This document shows positions 1-9,500 of a stretch of DNA of 36,785 nucleotides, piece by piece (the first letter of the stretch is position 1; each line of letters starts with the position of its first letter). The position numbers and the translations under genes are program-made. Source of the DNA: Planctomycetota bacterium (GTDB taxonomy: Bacteria; Planctomycetota; JACQVV01; JASMLP01). A model generated the notes under the pieces. It had not been told where the DNA came from. It did not search any database and saw nothing but the letters and a program-made list of their open reading frames with translations. The stretch spans positions 1-36,785 of the forward strand of contig JASMLP010000096.1 of the NCBI GenBank assembly GCA_030748635.1, written 5' to 3'.

Positions 1-2
1 GC

Positions 3-1916
3 TACAACTCTTCCTCGTTCCCTACCGCAAGGGAACAGGTGCGACGAGGTATTCTCCGGCTACGGTTGGGAAGATCGATCGCTGTGAAATCGATTTCGAA
101 TCTCCACTCTCCCCGACCCAAGATTTCTTTCGAAAAGAAGAGGCGTCACAACGGTTCGATTCCCGAATCGAATCCGTCGGATTCGTTCACCCTCTTCCCG
201 ACCGCCAAACACCTCCCCAATAGCGGTCGCGAGGTCTCTTCGGGCGCCTATTCACGAGCTCCCGCATTCGGACTCGCCTCGATGGAGTTCGGTTCGACCG
301 AGTACTTGTGGGCGACCAGTTACAACAAGTATCTCTATCTGGCCCACGCTCCCGACGGACGCGGCCTCTTCCACTTCGACAGTCCCGGCAAGAAAAAGAT
401 CTACGGCCTCGCCTGTGGAGATGGCGTCCTCTGGGCCGTCGACCGGATCTCCGGTCCCGATCAGATCCACCGCATCCGGATCACCGAAAATCTCGACACC
501 CCGCACCAGTGGAACCGAAAGGTCCGGCATATCCAGGTCACCAAATCCTCGACCTCCAAGAACGACCGGGATCACGCCGGCCTCACCCAGAATCTGGGCC
601 TGGTACACCCCCGAACCAAGCGCCCCGGCCAGAACTACGACCCGTTCTCCCTCTCCAGGTCGAGCCACCCCTGCGCTTCGATCACCATCGAGAACTACGA
701 CCCGGCCGGAGACAGCAGCAGTCGCCAATTGGTGGTCCAATCCCGTTATGATGGAACAATCTCCGCCGGCGAGACAATCACCTCAACCTACGACGTCGAT
801 GTCGTCACCTCCAACTTTCGTCAGTACCTCTACCCCCACCTTTGCGACACCAGCGGATCGACCGAACCCGGCTATCTGGACGACTGCTCGACCATCTACA
901 GGATGAGCGACGCCGCCGCCTACGCCGAATTCTTGGATCGAATCGAGGAGGCCATGAACGAGGAATACGGCTCTTCGGCCCTCTCCAGCAACCCCTACTG
1001 GCGAGCGCGCAACATCCTCGAATTCATCACCGAACACTACGAATACGGGAATGTCGGCGACCCCGACGCCGGACACTACGCCTACCACCCCTCGAACCTC
1101 AAGATGGAGTTGCTCTGGGACGCAACGTCAGGAAACGAGAAGATGAGCTGTTCGACCTCCGCCTTCACGCTGGTGGGGCTGTGCCGCTCACTCGGCATCC
1201 CAGCCCGATGGGTCGGCACCAGTCGCTTCCGCAATCGCTACGAGGATGCCTCCGGCACCGAGGTCTCCTACGACACCAACGGAGACACCTTTCTGGGAGT
1301 AGGCGAGAGTTCCAAGGACAAACCCTTCCACCGCTGGGCCGAGGTCTGGATGGGCGACTTTTACGGATGGCAGCGTTTCGACCCCACCCCAAAAAGTGAC
1401 GGACCCCGGGAACTCTCTCAGTACGAGCTGATGTGGAAGGCCACCAAAGGGGTGGTCGACACCGATCTGGTCCTTTCCATCGGTTCGGGTCGAGAAGAAC
1501 CCTTCTTCAACAACCGCCGGAACATGCAGTACTACAACGCCGGCGCCAACTACGACCATCCCGACGACTGGAGCACCGACACCAAGTACGTCACCTGGAG
1601 CAACGCCTGCTTCGTCGAAATCACCTCCGTCTCCGTTACCGGAGCCGGTCTGCACACCCTCTCCTGGAATCTCACCGGACGGTGGGATCTCGACTCGAGC
1701 GCAACCCTGATCCTCCGGATCCAACCGATGGTTGCCGACGGCACCAGCTGGATTCGCGACGGAAGCTCCACCACGCTCCAGACCGGACTCGCCGCCGTCT
1801 CCGGATCCGCCACCGTCGATCTGAGCGGCTTCGATGCAGGTACCTACCGGATCGAGGTCGTCAAGACTAGCGACTCCCGGACCGGCGCAGCGAGTTCGAT
1901 CCTGACCCTTCCCTGA
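3..1916 (+). CDS. Transglutaminase-like (Tgase core) protein, 5'-truncated by the window edge
   Basis: The reading frame is open to the left edge, so the true start probably lies outside. The first in-frame start-like codon is a GTG at 39, which gives 625 residues and has no convincing ribosome-binding site. Numbering from that GTG, residues 320-450 carry a transglutaminase/protease-like core: Cys371 in a KMSCSTSAF context, His431 in PFHRWAEVW and Asp448 in WQRFDPT form the expected Cys-His-Asp triad. The LGIPARWVG segment after the Cys is typical of bacterial transglutaminase-core proteins. The preceding 300 residues look beta-rich, and the last 110 resemble an Ig-like beta-sandwich, so an extracytoplasmic protein is likely. 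The natural substrate cannot be read from sequence; such domains in bacteria are often proteases or amidases. A strong hairpin follows the TGA stop. Confidence 0.82.
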   Translation, partial: YNSSSFPTAREQVRRGILRLRLGRSIAVKSISNLHSPRPKISFEKKRRHNGSIPESNPSDSFTLFPTAKHLPNSGREVSSGAYSRAPAFGLASMEFGSTEYLWATSYNKYLYLAHAPDGRGLFHFDSPGKKKIYGLACGDGVLWAVDRISGPDQIHRIRITENLDTPHQWNRKVRHIQVTKSSTSKNDRDHAGLTQNLGLVHPRTKRPGQNYDPFSLSRSSHPCASITIENYDPAGDSSSRQLVVQSRYDGTISAGETITSTYDVDVVTSNFRQYLYPHLCDTSGSTEPGYLDDCSTIYRMSDAAAYAEFLDRIEEAMNEEYGSSALSSNPYWRARNILEFITEHYEYGNVGDPDAGHYAYHPSNLKMELLWDATSGNEKMSCSTSAFTLVGLCRSLGIPARWVGTSRFRNRYEDASGTEVSYDTNGDTFLGVGESSKDKPFHRWAEVWMGDFYGWQRFDPTPKSDGPRELSQYELMWKATKGVVDTDLVLSIGSGREEPFFNNRRNMQYYNAGANYDHPDDWSTDTKYVTWSNACFVEITSVSVTGAGLHTLSWNLTGRWDLDSSATLILRIQPMVADGTSWIRDGSSTTLQTGLAAVSGSATVDLSGFDAGTYRIEVVKTSDSRTGAASSILTLP

Positions 1917-1944
1917 GCTCAGGTGACAAATCTCTACCGATTGA

Positions 1945-1976
1945 AACGAGGCCCGACATTCTGTTCGGGCCTCGTT
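1945..1976 (+). terminator. Perfect 12-bp hairpin after the transglutaminase gene
   Basis: AACGAGGCCCGA and TCGGGCCTCGTT are exact inverted repeats around an 8-nt loop, 28 nt after the stop codon. There is no run of T after it, so it is either a weak intrinsic terminator or a 3'-end stabilising hairpin. Confidence 0.6.
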
Positions 1977-1979
1977 GGA

Positions 1980-2580
1980 TTGCCAACTCCGATTCGAATC
2001 CCACCGTCTTGGACTCCTACGATCCGCGTCATGGGGTCGGGAGAGGATTGACACCGATCCGATCGACCGGGAATACCCACCAAGGCTCCTGACGGTAGCC
2101 GATGACACGCATCGAGAAACGGGGGCGAGTATTCAAGAAATTGCCAATATGGCGGTCAAAAGTTCGGTTGGTTCTTCGCATCGGATTCACTCCAAAGTAA
2201 AGGTCATGTTCTGCTCAATGGCCTATCCGTAACGAACAACACCTCGCTTTCAAACCGATTCAAAAAATATTCGAGCCTTGAAACAGACGGATTCTTCAGC
2301 ACAACGTAAAGTCATACAGAAAAGGCCTTAAGCTCCTCTCTCGCCTCCTGAAAGATGGAAGTCACCCTCGCGCCAGTTGCCTTCTCGTAAACCGCCTCAT
2401 TTCTCGACAGTTCCTCGGGTACGTTGTGGTGTTTCCCACCACCCGGCCAATCTTCCTGAGTACTTCCCCCCTGAGCCAGCACCCAAGAGTCACTTGATCG
2501 CTTGCATGGAACCAACTGTGGGGGCATAGGTTACGAATGGCCTACTTTCTGAATCTCAAAATATGCGCTCATCCACTCAG
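1980..2580. other. About 600 nt without a supported gene
   Basis: Only short open frames occur here. The best is 71 codons on the minus strand (2312-2527), which lacks a Shine-Dalgarno sequence and a recognisable domain. I see no RNA gene or repeat. Confidence 0.5.
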
Positions 2581-2584
2581 ATTC

Positions 2585-2600
2585 TGGCACTGCGATTGCA
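2585..2600 (+). promoter_or_regulatory. Candidate sigma-54 promoter
   Basis: TGGCACTGCGATTGCA matches the RpoN consensus TGGCAC-N5-TTGCA, with GG and GC exactly 10 nt apart (2586-2587 and 2598-2599). The expected start is near 2611, about 70 nt upstream of the small membrane-protein gene at 2680. Confidence 0.6.
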
Positions 2601-2679
2601 ATTTCGAGATGGTGACCTCAGGAACTGGGACCCCCTCCCCATCTGCCATAAAACCGTTTTATTTCAGGAGAACAGAAAG

Positions 2680-2829
2680 ATGAACGAATCTTCCCTCGCA
2701 ATCCCGATCGTCCCCCAAACCGTGGTGTCTTGGACGGAACGAACCCTCCGGTTCTTCGCTTTGCTCATCTTCCCGACAGCCTATCTTGCCGGACAGAAAC
2801 TCTTCGAACTGATCCTCCGTACCTGGTAA
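2680..2829 (+). CDS. Small (49 aa) single-span membrane protein, unknown function
   Basis: I do not recognise the family. The ATG at 2680 has a good ribosome-binding site (AGGAG, 9 nt upstream). The same frame is open upstream to an ATG at 2563, but that start would place the sigma-54 promoter inside the gene, so 2680 is preferred. The protein has a short polar N-terminus (MNESSLAIPI), a WTER segment, then a hydrophobic stretch of about 20 residues (LRFFALLIFPTAYLAG) and a short C-tail ending in RTW. The combination of sigma-54-like promoter, ribosome-binding site and membrane helix suggests a real small gene. The DUF2237 gene converges on it from the right. Confidence 0.5.
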   Translation: MNESSLAIPIVPQTVVSWTERTLRFFALLIFPTAYLAGQKLFELILRTW

Positions 2830-2875
2830 ACGGGGACAATTCCGACAACCGAGAAAAGACCTTTTCCAGAGCGAT

Positions 2876-3250
2876 TCAACAAGAGGGGGTGATGGCGTTG
2901 GCCTGCAGATCTTCCAGGTCCACGAATTCGAGAACCGAAACGTGACAGGCCTCGAGACAAACCGGGGGCGCCACGCCGGCCTCGAACGCCTCTTTCCAGC
3001 GCAGAACGCACAAGCACCAGCACTGACCGGGCTGCAAACCCGGGAACCCGAACTCGGGAACCGGTGTACTCAGATCGTTGCCTCGAGCTTTCGAGAAAAT
3101 GAGAAACTCTTCGGTCATGCGCGCGCAAACCGTATGCAAACCGAGGTCTTCTTGACCGTACCGACAGTAGCCGTCCCGGAAGAACCCGGTCATCGGATCC
3201 TTACAGCACGAACGCAACTCCGTGGCCAGAACATTTCGTCCACGATTCAT
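2876..3250 (-). CDS. DUF2237 (COG3651) family protein
   Basis: A 124-residue protein that matches the DUF2237 family over its whole length. The diagnostic segments are a CCKDPMTGFFRDGYC block, an HTVCARMTEEFL block, SKARGNDLSTPVPEFGFPGL, and a WCLCVLRWKEAFEAG block leading to APPVCLEACH. The several conserved cysteines hint at metal or redox chemistry, but the biochemical function is unknown. The frame is open for 20 more codons upstream; the ATG at 3250 is chosen because a GGAGAGG ribosome-binding site lies 5 nt before it and family members begin here. It stands alone. A promoter-like TTGATA lies about 90 nt upstream, without a clear -10. Confidence 0.85.
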   Translation of the reverse strand: MNRGRNVLATELRSCCKDPMTGFFRDGYCRYGQEDLGLHTVCARMTEEFLIFSKARGNDLSTPVPEFGFPGLQPGQCWCLCVLRWKEAFEAGVAPPVCLEACHVSVLEFVDLEDLQANAITPSC

Positions 3251-3381
3251 GAAAACCTCTCCGCGCTCAGCAAACGATGGGTGAACTCGACGCAGAAACA
3301 GTGTAACCACATTGCGCCGATCCGGAATAGAGACCCCGAGAATCCAAGCTTATCAACGAAAGAATTTCAAGCCCCAACGCA

Positions 3382-3413
3382 GATCGCTGACAGGCGAAGA
3401 CCTGCCAGCGATC
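3382..3413 (-). terminator. Hairpin at the 3' side of the vWA operon
   Basis: GATCGCTGACAGG and CCTGCCAGCGATC pair over 13 positions with one mismatch around a 6-nt loop. It lies 46 nt past the stop of the minus-strand vWA gene. There is no clear T-tract. Confidence 0.45.
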
Positions 3414-3458
3414 CGAGAAGCGGCTTCTTACCGACCTCTGAAATCAGAAGATCCGGAA

Positions 3459-4601
3459 CTATTTTTCCAGTTTGAACTCCTTCTTCACAGCCTGCTCACG
3501 CACGGCACCAATCATGGCCCGATCGAGGGTATTCCCCGAATCGCCCGCGAGTTCACGTTGCTTTTCAGCTACGAACTTCTTGCGCGCTTCATGGAGAACC
3601 TGAATCTCCTCCTGGAGCTTTTTCCGCTCGGCAGCCAATTTTTCCAGATGGGCCTTTCTCTCCTCTAAAGTCATCTTGCGCATCTCTTCGGGAAGATCCT
3701 CCTCTTTCATCTCTTCGAGCTTGAGCTTCTTCTCCTTGACCGCATCGACCATATCCCAGTGCGCATTCTTGTAATAACTGGAAGCCTTACTCATTGTCCG
3801 CTGAAGATTCGCTCCCGGTGAAACCTTTTCCGAGTTGGCATCCTGCTCTAGCTGACGTTTCTGCATTTGCGCTCCTCTATGTCCGAAAGCGAGATAGGTG
3901 TCGTTCAGCTTCCCGCCCAGTTCGGCAATTCGCTTGTCTTGAGGCGCCGGAATGTGCACGGCGGTTGCGTTGTGATCGATGTTCATGAAACGCCCATCAG
4001 CGAGAGACGCGGCATCCTTCCACTTGCCGGCGATCCCCGACGCTTCCTTACCACAGTGAATGGTGTTGATCTGAATGCCTCGAGCGATCGCGTCTCGACA
4101 GGCTTTCTGATATTCGACCGTTCCCTGGGTAAAGGGCTCATTGCCGGCGATAAAGATCACCTTCAGATCATCACTCTTCTCGCTCCACTTGAGCCCCTGA
4201 GTGGCGGCCTGAATCACGTGTCCACAAAATTCGTTGCCTCCGTTGGTCGTGAGCGCGAACAGCTCCTCCGAAACTCGATCGAGATCGGTGGAGAGCGGCA
4301 CGATCATGCGCAAAAACCCTTCACTGGCCGGAATCGATTGCTTTCCGTACTCATAAAGTGCAACCTCGAGAGTCGGACGAACACCCGCTTTCTTAGCGGT
4401 GGCAAACTCGTTGACAACCTTCCAGAGCTGAGCGCGAGCCTGATTGATCAATCCTTGCATACTGCCGCTGGTATCCAGAAGGATCGCCAGCTGGATACGC
4501 GGAGGATCGGATTCGACCTCATCAGCAAGAACCGGTGTGTTCGCCGGGAAAAAAAGTCCGAATGTAAGCAGAAAGGCCAAAAGAAAATTCGTCGATTTCA
4601 T
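3459..4601 (-). CDS. Secreted von Willebrand factor A domain protein with C-terminal coiled coil
   Basis: 380 residues. The frame is open further upstream, but the ATG at 4601 has AGGAG 9 nt before it and begins a clear signal peptide (MKSTNFLLAFLLTFGLFFPA, cleavage likely after VLA near residue 26). The vWA domain spans about residues 35-235 with a complete MIDAS start, Asp43 in LLDTSGSMQG. Residues 275-350 are a charged, heptad-like coiled coil rich in Glu, Lys and Leu. The likely location is the periplasm or cell surface. It follows the VIT/vWA gene by 34 nt with a ribosome-binding site in the gap, so the two probably form one transcript and may act together. Function beyond metal-dependent protein binding cannot be deduced. 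Confidence 0.85.
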   Translation of the reverse strand: MKSTNFLLAFLLTFGLFFPANTPVLADEVESDPPRIQLAILLDTSGSMQGLINQARAQLWKVVNEFATAKKAGVRPTLEVALYEYGKQSIPASEGFLRMIVPLSTDLDRVSEELFALTTNGGNEFCGHVIQAATQGLKWSEKSDDLKVIFIAGNEPFTQGTVEYQKACRDAIARGIQINTIHCGKEASGIAGKWKDAASLADGRFMNIDHNATAVHIPAPQDKRIAELGGKLNDTYLAFGHRGAQMQKRQLEQDANSEKVSPGANLQRTMSKASSYYKNAHWDMVDAVKEKKLKLEEMKEEDLPEEMRKMTLEERKAHLEKLAAERKKLQEEIQVLHEARKKFVAEKQRELAGDSGNTLDRAMIGAVREQAVKKEFKLEK

Positions 4602-4635
4602 CGTAAAACTCCTGATTGAATGGGATTTTGTATCT

Positions 4636-6906
4636 CTATTTTGGGGGGGTAACAAGAACCGTCTCGCCATCGGATTCGAGAATCACCTCACCCCGGAGAG
4701 CGAGAACTCCTTGTTGCCCCATTGGGATTAACCGAAAAAGTAGCTTGCGATACTCCTCTGTTCCGAACTCTATGGTTCTCTTGATCTTAGGTTTCATGGA
4801 ACGGTTCAGTATCCGACTATCGACCCAGCGTTCTCCCTGTCGAAAGAAGGCTAAATTCGCAACCTGTTGGACGCCGCCGGGCTCGATTCGTTCCAGGTTT
4901 TCGTTCAAAAAGACATTTTTGTGATTCAGCCACTTCTGATCCTTCTGGATCTGTGCATTCAGACTCTGATTGACCGAACCGACACCCGACCGAACCCGAA
5001 GAGCCCGTTTCTGTAGATTTTTCCAGGCCTCGGTGAGAATTTGATCCTTTCGAAAGAGGTCGACCCCTTCTCGAGCGAAGAAAGCCGTGTATTCGGTCAG
5101 AATCCCGAACTTCAGAGAAAGACGAACGATCTCATCGACAAGCTCTCGTCGACGCGGATCGTCCATTCCGAAGGAGGACCCTGCCTCCAACCGATCGGCT
5201 CCCATCTGACGCAGCGCATCGACAAACCGGGCAATCTGTCGGTGGGCCCAGAGTCGAGCCACAAATCCGTTACGCCCCTTATCTCCGGAAAAGGAAACCC
5301 GGGTCGAAAAGCGCACCTGTCTGCCTTGGTGGTTTCCCCGAAGCTCGAAGATCCCATCCCCCTCTCCCCGATAACGCCCCAGAAGAACTAGCTGGTCCCC
5401 GACGAAAACATCCGGGATCAACCCAGGGTGCAAGTCCATCACCCGACCGGGTGTCGGACGGCCGTTGGCATCCAAAACCCGCAACGAAGGCCCAGACAGG
5501 ATCGGTCCCGAAAGTTTTCGAAACAGTCGCGCCATCCGGTTCTCGATATCCTCTCCGGGAAGAACAAAAGTAGCCCGAGCGCGAGAACGATCGGCCAGGG
5601 CTTCGAGTAGCGGGGTGTTGACATCGAGCCCGACCCCAACGGTAAAAATCCGCCTTTGGTGGGGATTGCCCTTCGTGGCGAGATCCCGGATCGCACGTTC
5701 CGAGGTCTCTCCGATCGTCGAAAGACCGTCGGTGAGAAAAAGGACTACCGGCAAAGATCCTTCACTGGGAGGTTGCCGAAGCGCCGTGCCCAGAGCCGAG
5801 TAAAGATGGGTCCCCCCCATGGGAACGATGCCCTCGATATAGCGAAGCGCACGAGCGACATTCTCCTGAGTTGCCAGCAGGGGAGTCGGAGACAACGAGT
5901 CGACCGCCTGATGATAGGCGATGAGATTGAAATACTCTTCGGGTCCCAACGACTTCAGAATACGCCGCGCAGCCCGACGAAGTTGCTCCATCTTCGGACC
6001 TCTCATGCTGCCCGATCGGTCGAGAACCAGGGTAACTTCACGTGATTGGCTCCGATTATCTGAACCCTCCTGAATACCAGGTGCCCCGGCCAGAAAGAGA
6101 AAAGTTCCTCCTCCCTTTTCCGGGTCGGGATGGAGGATCAGGGAGCCGGTCACCGCTTTGGACCGGCGCAAGATTACCAGTCGGAACGGACCGGGTTCGC
6201 GACGAGCGTCGGGAACGAGGTTGAGTGTCGCCTCACCGGAACTGTTCCAGTTCAACTGGGTCTGATGGGTTGGAGAATAGAGAGTCGCAATCGGATCGTT
6301 GGACCGCACACGCACTGAAACTTCCCAGGGAATCGCTTCGCGAGTCGTCTCGGCACGCAGAAGCTGATAATCGATCCGATTTCCATCCACCGGGAGAAGT
6401 TCCTCGTAAACCAGACGCACCCGTTGTTTTCCTCCGGCCGGAACCGGAAAAACACTCGTCCGAAGAGAGGAGTGACCAACAAACTCGAGGAGCGCCGGAT
6501 CGCGGGTTCGGGAAACCAGAGCCTCGTAGGCCTCACGTGCCTCCTCGGCCGCGACGAGTCGAGCGCTCCCCTTTCCCCCGGACTCATGAAAGGCGAATCG
6601 ACGAACCACCACCCCCCCAGGAACCGGCAACTCGAGCTTGGCTTCCTGGGCCACGCCGGAGGAATTCTCCAGATCGATCTGGAGAATTGTGGTAGCCAGT
6701 CGACCCTCGATCTCGATTCTTACCCGAACAGCGGTCACATGCACCGGAACCCGGTGCGCCGTGGCGTGTCCTCCTCAGCCCAACGCGTTGAGCAAAGACA
6801 CCTGGCGATTCTGAGCAACACCTGAAGCATTCCCTTGAGCCCAGATCGTGGAACTGGAAAACAGCGAGATCAACAGGAACATTTCGACAATGGTTAAACG
6901 GTTCAT
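4636..6906 (-). pseudogene. VIT + vWA domain protein whose signal peptide is separated by an in-frame TGA
   Basis: Translation from the ATG at 6906 (GAGGA 8 nt upstream) gives a convincing signal peptide, MNRLTIVEMFLLISLFSSST then IWA-Q, and reaches a TGA at 6775-6777 after 43 codons. The same frame continues without further stops to a TAG at 4636. The part after the TGA begins GGHATAHRVPVHV and runs directly into a VIT domain (about 130 residues), then a vWA domain with the MIDAS motif DRSGSM, and ends with the LSLKFGILTEYTAFF segment typical of VIT/vWA proteins. Without the TGA this would be a normal secreted protein of about 756 residues. The only conventional downstream start is GTG 6744, far from a ribosome-binding site, and it would give a 702-residue protein without a signal peptide. 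A nonsense mutation, a sequencing error or recoding could explain it. The rest of the frame shows no decay. Confidence 0.6.
6741..6757 (-). other. Perfect 7-bp hairpin 17 nt after the in-frame TGA
   Basis: On the minus strand GCACCGG-GTT-CCGGTGC folds perfectly, just downstream of the TGA at 6775-6777 and the GGAGGA that follows it. It could be chance within GC-rich coding sequence, or part of a recoding or reinitiation signal. Confidence 0.4.
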
Positions 6907-7119
6907 GACTGGAATCCTCATAGGGGAGAACGATCGATTTCGTCTACCCAAAGATACGTCCTGAAACCCTCTTTCCTCGTAAACACTCTGTAACAAGGCC
7001 CGGACCGTTTTGGCAAAGGACCGCCTAGAAAGAACAACCTCGAGAGGCGAAAGGTTCCGGAGCAAGCGAACCAACCCCATAAGCCACTCGACGGTAAGAC
7101 CCTATCTCGAAGGGAATCT

Positions 7120-7845
7120 TTACGAGGCCACTACACCAGAATCGAAAAATTCGGCGACGAATTCGCTGGCCGGATGAGCTTGGAGATCTTCGACCGATCC
7201 GCTCTGAACGATCCTTCCCGTCTCGATCACATAAACCGTCGCTTTCAATGCCCGAACATCGCGCACATCGTGGGTAACGATGAGCGCGGGAACATCCTGC
7301 TCGACCAGATACTTGGCAAGATAGCTCCTCAGAGTCCGGCGAGCAGAAACATCCAGAGCTGCCAGCGGTTCATCCAGGAGCAGAATCTGTGGATCGATCA
7401 TCAAAGCCCTGGCGATCGCGACCCGCTGCTGTTCTCCCACCGACAGTACCGAGGATGTCCGCGAAATCAGATACCCAAAACCCATCCGCTCCAGCAACTC
7501 CGCGGCAGCTCGGTGTCGATTCGCTCTGCGACTCTCCCCTCTCCATCCAAAACTCACGTTGTCGAGTACATTCAGGTGAGGAAAAAGACCGTACCCCTGA
7601 GGAACATACCCAACACGACGCTTCTCGGGAGCCAGATCGACCCCACTCTTGGAGTCGAATATCTGTCGATCATCGATCGAAATCCGGCCCGACCGAGGAC
7701 GATAGGCGCCCGCAATCGTTCTCAGCAGAGTCGTCTTGCCCGATCCGTTGGGGCCGACCAGAGCAACCGGCGCGACTCCTCCCTCGATTTTCACATCGAT
7801 TTCGAGTTCTCCGATATCCATACAGATCTCGACCTGCCAGCTCAC
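7120..7845 (-). CDS. modC: Molybdate-type ABC transporter ATP-binding protein
   Basis: 241 residues that would energise the import channel encoded just upstream. Walker A is GPNGSGKTT, the Q-loop lies in [15 protein letters not shown], Walker B is [12 protein letters not shown] and the H-loop is VTHDVRD. The signature motif reads LSVGEQQR instead of LSGGEQQR, a Gly-to-Val change at a strongly conserved place. The frame is open upstream; the GTG at 7845 is chosen because it overlaps the modB stop in a GTGA arrangement, with a G-rich GGGGGAG just before it, and because ModC proteins begin at about this point. The protein ends soon after the ATPase core, so the C-terminal TOBE (molybdate-binding) domain of classical ModC is missing. 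An imperfect hairpin overlaps the stop codon (7095-7121). Confidence 0.85.
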   Translation of the reverse strand: MSWQVEICMDIGELEIDVKIEGGVAPVALVGPNGSGKTTLLRTIAGAYRPRSGRISIDDRQIFDSKSGVDLAPEKRRVGYVPQGYGLFPHLNVLDNVSFGWRGESRRANRHRAAAELLERMGFGYLISRTSSVLSVGEQQRVAIARALMIDPQILLLDEPLAALDVSARRTLRSYLAKYLVEQDVPALIVTHDVRDVRALKATVYVIETGRIVQSGSVEDLQAHPASEFVAEFFDSGVVAS

Positions 7846-8693
7846 GGACTCCCCCTTCTCGTTCCATCCGGAACGAATCCCGCCACCGGATGACAGCGAC
7901 GCATCCAAAATCCGGGAACGGCACGCAACGAGACCAAGAGCACGACCGAAACTCCCGCCAACACGAGCGCGAGAGCCAGAGCAACCCGGATGTCAGACTC
8001 GAGTGCCGTGTAAATGGCAAGCGGCATGGTCTGGGTCGTTCCGGAGAGGTTGCCAGCAAAAAGCAATGTCGCTCCGAACTCTCCCAGCGCCCGTGCCCAG
8101 GAGAGAGCCGCTCCACCGATCAGTCCAGGCAGCGCCAGAGGAAGTGCGACCCGAAAAAAAGCGCCGGCAGGAGATTGTCCAAGAGTACGTGCCACGATCA
8201 AAAGATCTCCATCCACACGACCAAAAGCGGCGGTCGCAGCTTGCACATAAAAAGGAGCGGAGACGACAACCTGAGCCAAGACAACCGCGGCAGTCGTAAA
8301 AGGGATCTGAATTCCCAGCATCGCCAACTCACTTCCAAATAGACCGCTGCGGCCGAAAGTGTGTAACAGTGCAATTCCGACCACCGCCGGAGGCAAGCAG
8401 ATCGGAAGGTTGAGGAGGATCTCAACCCCCCAGGTTCGACGCGCTGAATCGACAGCCAGCCACCACGCCAACGGTGTCCCCATGACAACCGTAATCCCCA
8501 AACTCATCAGAGTGGTTTTTGCACTCAGGACCAGAGCCGGCTGAAAAAGGGGATGCCTGAAGCCCGCAAGCAAATCTCCCGGACTGGAAGAGAAAACCAG
8601 CCCAATCACCGGCACGAGCAAAAGACCGAGCATCGGCAAGGTCAGGAGGAATTGGATGCCTCGACGGTCAGCCCGATTGGCTTCTGAACTCAT
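7842..8693 (-). CDS. modB: Molybdate-type ABC transporter permease
   Basis: 283 residues with about six hydrophobic segments. The cytoplasmic EAA-type loop is visible as [20 protein letters not shown] followed by [20 protein letters not shown], the form typical of ModB and related oxyanion permeases. The PLAIYTALE segment near the end is also characteristic. Its ATG overlaps the modA stop codon (ATGA) and its TGA overlaps the modC start (GTGA), so the three genes are translationally coupled. Molybdate is the most likely substrate; tungstate cannot be excluded from sequence. Confidence 0.88.
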   Translation of the reverse strand: MSSEANRADRRGIQFLLTLPMLGLLLVPVIGLVFSSSPGDLLAGFRHPLFQPALVLSAKTTLMSLGITVVMGTPLAWWLAVDSARRTWGVEILLNLPICLPPAVVGIALLHTFGRSGLFGSELAMLGIQIPFTTAAVVLAQVVVSAPFYVQAATAAFGRVDGDLLIVARTLGQSPAGAFFRVALPLALPGLIGGAALSWARALGEFGATLLFAGNLSGTTQTMPLAIYTALESDIRVALALALVLAGVSVVLLVSLRAVPGFWMRRCHPVAGFVPDGTRRGSP

Positions 8694-9490
8694 CGGCTCA
8701 CCAAAAAACCGTGGGAGGCCAAAACATCACGCCCTGTATCCGAAGACACAAAAGAAATCCACTTGAGCGCTTGCGATCTGTTCGGAGTTCCCCGAAGAAG
8801 GCCAATGGTGTAGTCAATGCGTACGTTGCATCGAGGCGGGATCGGAATACTCCGGACACTCTTGGACGAAATCGAATCGGTTCGATAGACAATCGCCGCA
8901 TCCGCTTCCCCGAACTCGACCTTAGCCCGAACGAGTCGCACGTTGCTCTCCTGAGAAACCACTCGCCCCAGAACGACGGAATCGAAATCGTTCCCAAATT
9001 CATCGGCCACCCGACGCAAGGCGACCCGCGTGTACTCTCCTACCGGAACGTTCTGAGTACCGATCACCAGACGGGCAGCCCGTGGAAGATCGGTAAAGGT
9101 GTCAATCTTCGCAGGGTTGTCTTTGGGGACAATCAGGGCGAGTTCGTTACGCGCAAAAACCCAACTCTCCTCCAACCGGTCAGCCCCCATCAGGGCCTTC
9201 ATATGGTTGCGATTGGCCGAGGCGAATACGTCGGCTGTCGCCCCTTGCTCGATCTGAAGTCGAAGCACCTGACTCCCCGCGAAACTCACCAGCAAATTGA
9301 TGTCGGGATATCTATCTTCGAAAACCTTTTCCAAATCCTGAAAAACATCGGTCAACGAAGAAGCGGCATAAACATGAAGTTCATGGCGCGCGCTCTGATT
9401 GCTCTTGCACTTGGCCGCAAAAGAGAGGGTGGCAATCAACACGAAAACCAGGAGATACCCTCGAGGCTTGCGAGGAGAGAATTGATTCAC
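8690..9490 (-). CDS. modA: Molybdate-type periplasmic substrate-binding protein
   Basis: 266 residues. The GTG at 9490 is chosen as start because AGGGGG lies 5 nt upstream and it begins a signal peptide ([16 protein letters not shown]). A TTG at 9514 would overlap the regulator gene and has no ribosome-binding site. The mature protein begins [18 protein letters not shown], the hallmark ModA start whose serines bind the oxyanion, and continues with [23 protein letters not shown] and later [13 protein letters not shown], all ModA landmarks. The cysteine after FAAK is not preceded by a good lipobox, so a soluble periplasmic or weakly anchored form is likely. It is the second gene of the regulator-modABC operon. 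Confidence 0.9.
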   Translation of the reverse strand: MNQFSPRKPRGYLLVFVLIATLSFAAKCKSNQSARHELHVYAASSLTDVFQDLEKVFEDRYPDINLLVSFAGSQVLRLQIEQGATADVFASANRNHMKALMGADRLEESWVFARNELALIVPKDNPAKIDTFTDLPRAARLVIGTQNVPVGEYTRVALRRVADEFGNDFDSVVLGRVVSQESNVRLVRAKVEFGEADAAIVYRTDSISSKSVRSIPIPPRCNVRIDYTIGLLRGTPNRSQALKWISFVSSDTGRDVLASHGFLVSR

Positions 9491-9500
9491 GCCATTCCCC

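Noticed and set aside
1980..2010. TTCGAATCC resembling a tRNA T-loop
   Set aside because: No acceptor stem, anticodon or D-arm surrounds it.
1188..2108. 306-codon minus-strand frame opposite the transglutaminase gene
   Set aside because: It lies antisense to a well-supported domain, has low-complexity composition and no recognisable domain.
2312..2527. 71-codon minus-strand frame
   Set aside because: No ribosome-binding site and no recognised domain; the sequence is only mildly protein-like.
6775..6777. UGA read as a sense codon through an alternative genetic code
   Set aside because: TGA is the normal stop of many intact genes here (for example the transglutaminase, modA, modB, SPL-like and SDR genes), so the genome uses UGA as a stop.
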